Positions 57,590 through 64,000 of a stretch of DNA of 64,000 bases are shown here, in pieces. The DNA lies in NCBI GenBank assembly GCA_002482535.1, contig DLGE01000001.1:405395-469394 (forward strand), in the 5' to 3' direction. The notes below the pieces were generated by a model. It did no database searches and was not told where the DNA came from. It saw only the letters and a program-made list of their open reading frames with translations. The stretch's first letter is position 1; every line of letters starts with the position of its first letter. This stretch comes from Peptococcaceae bacterium UBA7702 (lineage in GTDB: Bacteria > Bacillota > Dehalobacteriia > UBA7702). The translations under genes were made by a program, and so were the position numbers.

Positions 57590-58915
57590 ATGGGATTAAC
57601 AGGTTTGGCTATTTTTAAACAATTGCCGAAGAAGAACTGTGGTGAATGCGGTGTTCCTACGTGCATGGCATTTGCAATGGCTTTGGCAGCCGGGAAGGCA
57701 TCTTTGGACGCTTGCCCCTACGTTACAGACGAAGCGAAGGAAGCATTGGATTCTGCTTCCGCACCCCCCATCAAAAAAGTGAAAGTAGGTGTGGGTGAAA
57801 AGGAAGTAGAATTAGGTGATGAAACGGTATTGTTCCGTCATGACAAAACCTTCTTCCATCCCACCGGTCTTGGCTTTGTCGTAGACGACAATGATGCGGC
57901 ATTTGATGAAAAAATTGAAAAAATCGCTGATTTGCAGTTTGACCGTGTTGGGCTGCACTATGAAGTGGAATTCATTACCTTGAATAACGCTTCCGGCGAT
58001 GCTGCTACCTTTGCCGCTGCTGCTGAAAAAGCCGCTGCGAAAAAAGCTGTGATTTTAAAAGCTTGCGATCCTGCGGTGGTTTCCGCTGCTCTTGATAAGA
58101 TCGCCGCTGAAAAACCCTTGGTTTATGCCGCTACCGCTGATAATTATGAAGCAATGGTAGAAGCCGCCAAGAAGTATGAAGTTCCTCTCGCGGTTTACGC
58201 CGAAGGCCTTGACGCTTTGGAAGACCTCGTGAACAAAATCACCGCTTTGGGTTATAAAGAACTCGTTCTCGATCCCGGCAGCCGTCAGACCGCCCAGGTG
58301 ATCGCCGACATGACCCAGATCAGAAGACTGGCCATCAAGAAAACGTTCCGTCCCTTCGGTTATCCTACCATCACTTTTACCAGCGACGAAGATCCCATGG
58401 ATGAAGCGATGCAAGCCACCGCTTACATTGGGAAATACGCCAGCATCGTTGTGATGAAAAACGCGATCAAAGGCTTGATCCTGCCGATCGTTTCCTGGAG
58501 ACAAAACGTATTTACCGATCCTCAGAAACCCGTTGCCGTGGAAGCAAAGCTGATGGAAGTCGGCGCTGTTAATGGGGATTCTCCTTTGTATGTAACGACC
58601 AACTTCTCTCTCTCCTACTACAGCGTAGAAGGCGAAGTCGAAGCGAGCCGTATTCCTTCCTATATCATTCCCATCGACACCGACGGTACTTCTGTCCTTA
58701 CGGCTTGGGCTGCCGGTAAATTCGGCGGTGAACACATTGCCGCCGCGATGAAAGCTTATGATGTGGATAGTAAACTCAACCATAAAAACGTGATCATTCC
58801 CGGTTTTGTTGCTGTTATCGCCGCGAAACTGAAGGAAGAAAGCGGTTGGAACGTCATTGTCGGGCCGAAAGAAGCCACTGGTATTTCCGGCTTCGCAAAA
58901 GCGAACTTTGCGTAA
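57590..58915 (+). CDS. acsC: Corrinoid iron-sulfur protein large subunit
   Basis: A 441-residue protein carrying cobalamin in its C-terminal domain and a 4Fe-4S cluster at the N-terminus (Cys17, Cys20, Cys25, Cys42 in NCGECGVPTCM...ACPY). It accepts a methyl group from AcsE and passes it to AcsB. I chose the ATG at 57590 (MGLTGLAIFKQLPKKNC), the family's usual start; TTG and GTG codons up to 21 bases earlier are in frame but unlikely. Confidence 0.95.
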   Translation: MGLTGLAIFKQLPKKNCGECGVPTCMAFAMALAAGKASLDACPYVTDEAKEALDSASAPPIKKVKVGVGEKEVELGDETVLFRHDKTFFHPTGLGFVVDDNDAAFDEKIEKIADLQFDRVGLHYEVEFITLNNASGDAATFAAAAEKAAAKKAVILKACDPAVVSAALDKIAAEKPLVYAATADNYEAMVEAAKKYEVPLAVYAEGLDALEDLVNKITALGYKELVLDPGSRQTAQVIADMTQIRRLAIKKTFRPFGYPTITFTSDEDPMDEAMQATAYIGKYASIVVMKNAIKGLILPIVSWRQNVFTDPQKPVAVEAKLMEVGAVNGDSPLYVTTNFSLSYYSVEGEVEASRIPSYIIPIDTDGTSVLTAWAAGKFGGEHIAAAMKAYDVDSKLNHKNVIIPGFVAVIAAKLKEESGWNVIVGPKEATGISGFAKANFA

Positions 58916-58956
58916 GGAGTCGGATGAGCCTAATTTGATAAAGAGGGTGATTTGAC

Positions 58957-60852
58957 GTGGAAAAAATTCAAGTAACCATTATGCCCGAAGGGCATCAAGT
59001 TGAAGTCGAAAAAGGTTCAACCTTGCTGGATGCCGCCAACGCGGCGGGGATTACGATGAAAACCTCCTGCGGCGGCCAGGGTACCTGCGGCAGATGTGCC
59101 GTAAAGGTGCTGAACGGGGCCGTGCAGGGGGGAGACGGTAATCTGTCCAAAACCCATAAAGCGGAAGGCTATATTTTGGCCTGCACCGCAACGGTGGATG
59201 AGGGACCGGTGACGGTTGATTTCCCGGAAAGCTCCCGCCTTTCCGAGCACCAGGTGCTCCTGGACGACAATGTTGACGACATCATCAAGGAAAACAGGAC
59301 GGACGATTTCGAAGACACCGAAGCGGCCTTTGTAAAAAAGGTGCAGGTTACGTTAACGGAACCGAACCTGATGGAGAATGCCAGCGATTTCGCGAGACTT
59401 TCAACGGAATTACGCGGTATTTTGGAAACGGAACATATCACCATTTCTTATGATGCTTTAAAGACTCTACCGCTTAAAGTCAGAGAACAGAATTGGCAAG
59501 TAACTGTTACGTGCTTGATGCAGGAAGACGCGGCGGAAATTATCCGTGTGGAAGCCGGTCTTGTGGATACGCCCCCTTACGGTATCGCCCTTGATATCGG
59601 AACCACCACCATCGCTGTGGCTTTGGTGGATTTGGCTACGGGGAAAAAGATTCACCAGAACGGAACCTTTAACCGTCAGGCGAGTATGGGTGATGATGTC
59701 ATTTCCCGAATCGTTTATACGGAAGAAGAAAAGTTCGGTTTGCGGGAGACGCAATCGATCGTGATCGAAACGATCAATGGCCTCCTCGACGAAGTATATG
59801 AAGCGGAAAACATCCGCCCTGAAGAAGTTTCTGCGATGATGGTCGCGGCGAATACGACGATGATTCATCTGTTCCTCGGCATTGAACCGAAATTCATCAG
59901 AAGAGAACCGTATATTCCTGCTTCCGCGCAGTTTCCTGTGATCAAAGGCAAAGAACTCGGTATTCATATCCATGTTGACGGTGCGATTTACTGTTTTCCC
60001 GCGGTGGCCAGCTATGTCGGTGGCGATATCGTTTCCGGCGCTCTGCTCACCGGTTTGGAAAAACAGGAGGAATTTTGGCTGTTCATCGATATTGGTACCA
60101 ACGGTGAAATGGTTCTTGGTAACAGCGATTTGATGATGTGCTGCGCTTGTTCCGCGGGCCCTGCCTTTGAGGGCGGCGGCATTACCTTCGGGATGCGGGC
60201 CATGGCGGGAGCCATTGAAAAAATCGTCATCGACGATGATTTCAAAGTCTCTTACGTCACGGTCAATAACGCCCCCGCTGTGGGTATCTGCGGCTCCGGC
60301 CTGATTGACTGTCTCTTTACCCTGAGAAAGGCGGGAATCATCAACCGCCAGGGTAAGATGCAGGAAGTGGCCACGGATCGGATGCGTCAGGGTGAAGAAG
60401 GACCGGAATTTGTTCTGGTTCGCGCTGAGGAATCTGGTAACGGTAAAGATATCGTGATTACAGAAGCGGACGTGGAAAATCTGATCCGCGCGAAAGCGGC
60501 GGTATTTGCCGGTATCCGCGTGATGCTGCTCAAGATGGAGCTTCCCATCGAAGCGATTTCTAAAATCTTGATTGGCGGCGGTTTCGGAAATTATCTCAAT
60601 CTGAAAGATTCGATTCAGATTGGATTATTACCGGATCTGCCTGCGGAATATTATGATTTTATCGGCAACAGTTCTTTAAAAGGCGCTTACATGGCGCTGT
60701 TAAGCAGAAAAGTGTTTGAGCACAGCGTTGAGTTAGGCAAAGGCATGACCTATTTGGAACTTTCCGATGGGAATGAGTTTTATGACGAGTATGTTCAGGC
60801 GATGTTCCTGCCCCATACCGACATGAGTCTTTTCCCCTCGGTGGAAGACTGA
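58957..60852 (+). CDS. acsV: Corrinoid activation protein AcsV (RACE-type)
   Basis: A 631-residue reductive activator. The N-terminal 2Fe-2S ferredoxin domain (Cys38, Cys44, Cys47, Cys76 in TSCGGQGTCGRC...ACTA) is followed by a linker and a C-terminal ATPase of the ASKHA fold (ALDIGTTTIAVALVDL; FIDIGTNGEMVLG; GICGSGLID). It restores inactive Co(II) to Co(I) in the corrinoid protein at the cost of ATP. It begins with GTG after GAGGG. Confidence 0.93.
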   Translation: MEKIQVTIMPEGHQVEVEKGSTLLDAANAAGITMKTSCGGQGTCGRCAVKVLNGAVQGGDGNLSKTHKAEGYILACTATVDEGPVTVDFPESSRLSEHQVLLDDNVDDIIKENRTDDFEDTEAAFVKKVQVTLTEPNLMENASDFARLSTELRGILETEHITISYDALKTLPLKVREQNWQVTVTCLMQEDAAEIIRVEAGLVDTPPYGIALDIGTTTIAVALVDLATGKKIHQNGTFNRQASMGDDVISRIVYTEEEKFGLRETQSIVIETINGLLDEVYEAENIRPEEVSAMMVAANTTMIHLFLGIEPKFIRREPYIPASAQFPVIKGKELGIHIHVDGAIYCFPAVASYVGGDIVSGALLTGLEKQEEFWLFIDIGTNGEMVLGNSDLMMCCACSAGPAFEGGGITFGMRAMAGAIEKIVIDDDFKVSYVTVNNAPAVGICGSGLIDCLFTLRKAGIINRQGKMQEVATDRMRQGEEGPEFVLVRAEESGNGKDIVITEADVENLIRAKAAVFAGIRVMLLKMELPIEAISKILIGGGFGNYLNLKDSIQIGLLPDLPAEYYDFIGNSSLKGAYMALLSRKVFEHSVELGKGMTYLELSDGNEFYDEYVQAMFLPHTDMSLFPSVED

Positions 60853-60867
60853 GAAAGGACAAATTCT

Positions 60868-61623
60868 ATGTCAAAACATATTGCACTCGTGGGTAAAGGC
60901 GGCGTCGGCAAAACAACGTTAACCACGATGATCTGCCGCTATCTTACTGAAAACCACAAAGGCATAATTTTGGCGGTGGATGCGGATCCCAATGCCAATC
61001 TCAATGAGGCGCTGGGAATGGATTTCTCATTCTGCATTTCCGACGTAATTGAAGACACCAAACGCCGGCATGCGGTTCCCGATGGCATGTCCAAAGAGAG
61101 ATACGTTGAATACAGATTGCAAAGTGCTTTGATGGAAGGCGAAGGCGATATCGATATGCTGACCATGGGCGGCCCCCAAGGCCCTGGCTGCTATTGCTAC
61201 GCCAACGATTTATTGAGAGGGTATATTGAACGCTTGGATTCCAATTACGACTATCTCGTGATTGACAGCGAAGCGGGGATGGAACACCTTAGCCGCCGCA
61301 CGATTCAAGATGTTGACGTGATGTTCATCATTTCCGACGCCTCGGTTCGCGGCATCAGAACGATCACCCGCATCAATGACCTGATCAAAAACTTGAAATC
61401 CAAAGTGAAATCTGTTTATGCGATCATCACAAAAGCATCGGAAGAAACCATGTCCGAATTACAGGAAGAAATCGAAAAAACCGGTGTAGAACTGGCAGGA
61501 TTTATTCCCTTTGACGAAGAAGTATTCAAGTATGACGCCAAAGGGTTGCCTCTGATGGATCTGCCCGCAGATTCTCCTGTCGTGAAATCTTCCTTTGCGA
61601 TATTCGATAAAATCCAATTATAA
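60868..61623 (+). CDS. cooC: CooC/AcsF-like nickel-insertion ATPase (copy 2)
   Basis: A 251-residue paralogue of the operon's first gene. It has GKGGVGKTTLTTMICRYL, DADPNANLNEALG, and the CYCY motif (GPGCYCYANDLLR). Two CooC types in one ACS operon suggest separate roles for the CODH C-cluster and the ACS A-cluster (inference). It starts 15 bases after acsV. Confidence 0.92.
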   Translation: MSKHIALVGKGGVGKTTLTTMICRYLTENHKGIILAVDADPNANLNEALGMDFSFCISDVIEDTKRRHAVPDGMSKERYVEYRLQSALMEGEGDIDMLTMGGPQGPGCYCYANDLLRGYIERLDSNYDYLVIDSEAGMEHLSRRTIQDVDVMFIISDASVRGIRTITRINDLIKNLKSKVKSVYAIITKASEETMSELQEEIEKTGVELAGFIPFDEEVFKYDAKGLPLMDLPADSPVVKSSFAIFDKIQL

Positions 61624-61654
61624 GTAAAGCCCAAATCTTGAAAGGAGAAAGAAA

Positions 61655-62620
61655 ATGGCTGTACAGATATTAAAAGAAAAGTATGCCCAACCCATTCGCA
61701 CCTATAAACTCGGTGCGACTGCTGAAGAAGGCGGCACCCGCTGCTGTTCTTTGGCGATCGGCGGTGAAGGCACACTTCCTTTCCAACATTATGAAGGGGT
61801 AAATCCCAATAAACCCATCGTTGCGATGGAAGTCAATACCATGATTGACCTCGACTGGAACGAAAATTTAAAGGACGCGATCGGCGCTCAGTATATCGGA
61901 CATCCCACGGAATGGGCAAAATACGTCAAAGAAGTCGGCGCGGACGCCATCTATCTGAAATTAGACTCCGCGGATCCTGATAAAGGGAACGACTCCCCTG
62001 AAAAATGCGCACAGTTGACCAAAGATGTTTTGGCCGCTTGCGATCTTCCCGTCATCGTTGCCGGTTCCGGTAACTCTGAAGTGGACGAAGAAGTTTTGAT
62101 GGCTGTCGCCGATGCAACCAAAGGCGAAAATTTGCTGATTGGTTTCGCGGAAACGGAACATTATAAATCCCTCGTCGCCGCTTGCTTAGGCAACGGTCAC
62201 GGCATCATCGCCAGATCTCCCCTGGATATCAACATCTGCAAACAGTTGAACATCCTGATTTCCGAAATGAATATGCCCATGGAAAGAATCGTCATCGATC
62301 CTCTCGTATCCTCTGTTGGTTACGGTATTGAATACGCTTATTCCATCATGGAACGCGGTCGTATCGGTGCTCTTACCGGTGACAAAACCTTATCCATGCC
62401 CATGATTGCCACCGTCGGTTTCGAATGCTGGAGACAGAAAGAAGCCTGGAGCAATACGGAAGACTTCCCGCAATGGGGCGAACAAGCTGACCGCGGTCCT
62501 GCTTGGGAAGCGGTTACCGCTGCTGCTTGCCTCCAAGGCGGTGTGGATATTCTCTGCATGAGACATCCTGTTGCGATCAAATCCATCAAACGCCAAATTG
62601 ATGCTTTGATGGTAAAATAA
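61655..62620 (+). CDS. acsD: Corrinoid iron-sulfur protein small subunit
   Basis: A 321-residue TIM-barrel partner of AcsC that holds the cobalamin from below and interacts with AcsE. Family features are KEKYAQPIRTYKLGATAEEGGTRCCSLAIGGE, PIVAMEVNTMIDLDWNENL and the LVSSVGYGIEYAYSIMER segment. Ribosome site AAAGGAG, 31 bases after cooC. Confidence 0.95.
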   Translation: MAVQILKEKYAQPIRTYKLGATAEEGGTRCCSLAIGGEGTLPFQHYEGVNPNKPIVAMEVNTMIDLDWNENLKDAIGAQYIGHPTEWAKYVKEVGADAIYLKLDSADPDKGNDSPEKCAQLTKDVLAACDLPVIVAGSGNSEVDEEVLMAVADATKGENLLIGFAETEHYKSLVAACLGNGHGIIARSPLDINICKQLNILISEMNMPMERIVIDPLVSSVGYGIEYAYSIMERGRIGALTGDKTLSMPMIATVGFECWRQKEAWSNTEDFPQWGEQADRGPAWEAVTAAACLQGGVDILCMRHPVAIKSIKRQIDALMVK

Positions 62621-62660
62621 CTTCCACAGAAGATTTATAAAGTGATAGGAGGTACTGATA

Positions 62661-63476
62661 ATGAAAATTATTGGTGAAAGAGTGAATGGGATGTTCCTGG
62701 ATATCCGCGAAGGCATCCAGAAGAGAGATCCCAAAGCATTGATTGATTGGGCGAAGAAACAGGAAGAACTGGGCTCCGACTGGATTGACCTCAATGCCGG
62801 TCCCGCCTGTGCCAACGAAGCTGAACGCGTGGAAGCCATGAAGTGGATGGTTGAAGTGGTTCAACCCGTTACCAAACTTCCCCTGGCCCTGGACTCCACC
62901 AACTATGACGCCATTGAAGCCGGTTTGGAACTGATCGATGACGCTCATATTGCTGATACCTTAATCAACTCCGTTCCCTGTGAACAGGATAAAATGGACA
63001 GAGTCTTCGCCATGGCCGCGAAATTTGGCTGCAAAGTCGTTTGCCTGACCATGGACGCCAAAGGCGTTCCTCAGGAAGCCGACAGCCGTGTTGCTCTCGC
63101 CATGGAACTGGTTGCCAATGCCGATATGGCCGGCGTTCCCAGTGACGATCTCTACATTGACCCCCTGATTCTGCCCTGCAACGTTGCGCAGTTCCATGCT
63201 CCCGAAGTATTGAAAGCTTTGGCGCAGATCAAAACCTTAGCGGATCCCGCTCCCAACACTGTGCTGGGTCTTTCCAATGTTTCTCAGAAATCGCCGGACC
63301 GCTCTTTGATCAACAGAACGTATCTTGCCATGGGCGCCGCCTGCGGTCTTGATGCTGTTATCGCCGATCCTTGCGACGATGCTTTGATGGAAGTTGCCGC
63401 GACCACTGAAATTCTCCTGAACAAAAAAATCTATGCGGATTCCTACGTTAAAGTTTATCGCGAAAAGAATCTCTAA
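62661..63476 (+). CDS. acsE: Methyltetrahydrofolate:corrinoid/iron-sulfur protein methyltransferase
   Basis: A 271-residue pterin-binding barrel that moves the methyl group from 5-methyltetrahydrofolate to AcsC. It has the start MKIIGERVNGMFLDIREGI, DWIDLNAGPA, LPLALDSTNYDAIEAGL and GLSNVSQKSPDRSLIN, with the Asn that activates N5. Full length. It closes the operon; the methyl-branch genes (fhs, fchA, folD, metF) are not in this window. Confidence 0.96.
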   Translation: MKIIGERVNGMFLDIREGIQKRDPKALIDWAKKQEELGSDWIDLNAGPACANEAERVEAMKWMVEVVQPVTKLPLALDSTNYDAIEAGLELIDDAHIADTLINSVPCEQDKMDRVFAMAAKFGCKVVCLTMDAKGVPQEADSRVALAMELVANADMAGVPSDDLYIDPLILPCNVAQFHAPEVLKALAQIKTLADPAPNTVLGLSNVSQKSPDRSLINRTYLAMGAACGLDAVIADPCDDALMEVAATTEILLNKKIYADSYVKVYREKNL

Positions 63477-63495
63477 GATTAACTGAAAACAAAAC

Positions 63496-63564
63496 GGGGT
63501 TTCATCATGAAGCCCCTAACAAAAGGAAAGCTGGTTTCTGAAATAAGAAACCAGCTTTTCATTT
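63496..63564 (+). terminator. Double hairpin terminator of the CODH/ACS operon
   Basis: First hairpin GGGGTTTCA/TGAAGCCCC (63496-63516). The second, GAAAGCTGGTTTCT/AGAAACCAGCTTTT (63526-63559), is followed by CATTT. Confidence 0.8.
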
Positions 63565-63626
63565 AATGAGTGCGGCTCAGCTGTAGACGGGAAAAAATAT
63601 CTTTATGATCTTATTGACATAAAAAG

Positions 63627-63697
63627 AGACGCCAGTGTCTTTATTTACCTTCCAAATGGCAAAATGCCATTTCAGGTATGGGCGACACTGGCGTTTC
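63627..63697 (+). repeat. Long imperfect inverted repeat
   Basis: Outer arms GACGCCAGTGTC (63628-63639) and GACACTGGCGTT (63684-63695), middle TACC/GGTA, inner AAATGGCA/TGCCATTT. It folds into one 70-base hairpin. It is not followed by a T run and could be the end of a degraded mobile element or an RNA structure. Confidence 0.8.
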
Positions 63698-63836
63698 TAA
63701 TGATAGTATACGCCGGGAATCTCAAAATGTCAAAGGAGAAGAATACGATATCGGCGATACGGTTTATTACGGCACAACGAAGCTGCCGTTACAGGCACCA
63801 CAGACGAATGCCATGATATTAAAACAGTATGTCTAA
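63678..63836 (+). CDS. Small open frame, possible gene remnant (52 aa)
   Basis: An ATG inside the 3' arm of the inverted repeat opens a 52-codon frame (MGDTGVSNDSIRRESQ... ending LKQYV). The part from KGEEYDIGDTVYYGTTKLPLQ onward has a protein-like composition. No ribosome site is visible. It may be the C-terminus of a decayed gene rather than a functional small protein. Confidence 0.3.
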   Translation: MGDTGVSNDSIRRESQNVKGEEYDIGDTVYYGTTKLPLQAPQTNAMILKQYV

Positions 63837-64000
63837 ATTTACGTTGGAAAGCATGGTTAACGGTTGCGTTTTCAACGATTTTTCTGTATAATTTATATAT
63901 TATGATAAGAATTGTTCTTCGCTGTTTTTCCCTAACGTTCATTGCAGGGGAGGAAAGTTTAAAAGTAGCTTAAAAAATAAAAACGCCGAACCCAACTACA
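63837..64000 (+). other. Window end, nothing recognised
   Basis: AT-rich sequence without a supported gene. The minus-strand frame across 63730-63942 has no family resemblance or ribosome site. Confidence 0.5.

Noticed and set aside
63730..63942. 70-codon minus-strand frame at the window end
   Set aside because: No ribosome site or recognisable motif, and it overlaps the small plus-strand frame with better protein-like composition.

Overview
The window looks like a chromosomal segment of an anaerobic, motile, nickel-using Firmicute with an acetogen-type Wood-Ljungdahl carbonyl branch. Evidence for this: a complete CODH/acetyl-CoA synthase operon at the right end (cooC-acsA-acsB-acsC-acsV-cooC-acsD-acsE), GatCAB amidotransferase, type III glutamine synthetase, archaeal-type split glutamate synthase, motAB, an S-layer-homology protein, strong sigma-A-type promoters, AGGAGG ribosome sites and some TTG/GTG starts. 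As far as I recall, the gene order of the CODH/ACS operon matches the Moorella/Carboxydothermus arrangement; the species cannot be named from this sequence.

Layout. 0-5.7 kb: DUF7309/DUF6930-like protein, rpmB, a DUF3786 protein overlapping a YfbR-type 5'-nucleotidase, then a yybP-ykoY manganese riboswitch before a P2A cation ATPase. 5.8-9.9 kb (minus strand): SLH protein and a class A penicillin-binding protein with a glycine-rich repeat tail. 10-17.5 kb: DUF3842 and CooT-like genes, yebC, the five-gene glutamate synthase operon behind an attenuator, mscL, and a candidate structured RNA. 17.6-20.8 kb: lipoprotein, YcxB-like protein, DNA glycosylase, alpha/beta hydrolase. 21-30.8 kb: type III glutamine synthetase, and a divergent operon of ANTAR regulator, HD protein, hisH, hisF, gatC, gatA, gatB and a beta-CASP nuclease-like protein. 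30.8-36.3 kb: flavodoxin, two paralogous lipoproteins, a second CooT with a His-rich partner, hom, lysC, tRNA-Pro(GGG). 36.5-38.4 kb: motA-motB behind a 330-nt structured leader. 38.6-48.9 kb: LysR regulator, larC-larB-larE with an Fe-S aldo/keto reductase, two MFS carriers around an SDR, and an orphan KdpE-like regulator. 49-52 kb: DUF1538 membrane protein with two PII-like genes, a repeat cluster, and tRNA-Gln and tRNA-Pro(TGG). 52.4-63.5 kb: the CODH/ACS operon.

Two themes link the genes. The first is nitrogen assimilation: glutamine synthetase, glutamate synthase, an ANTAR antiterminator-type regulator, two glutamine-dependent amidotransferases and PII-like proteins. The leaders of glnN and of the glutamate synthase operon share a short motif and both contain an intrinsic terminator before the first gene, as expected for ANTAR-controlled antitermination. 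The second is nickel: CODH/ACS, two CooC ATPases, two CooT-like proteins and nickel-pincer cofactor synthesis (LarBCE) with no larA in view.

The strongest leads for follow-up are the paired nitrogen leaders, the motAB leader, the HisF with Gln in place of catalytic Asp130, the larA-less LarBCE/Fe-S reductase operon, and the hairpin repeat cluster next to tRNA-Gln. All calls are from reading the sequence; no database search was run.
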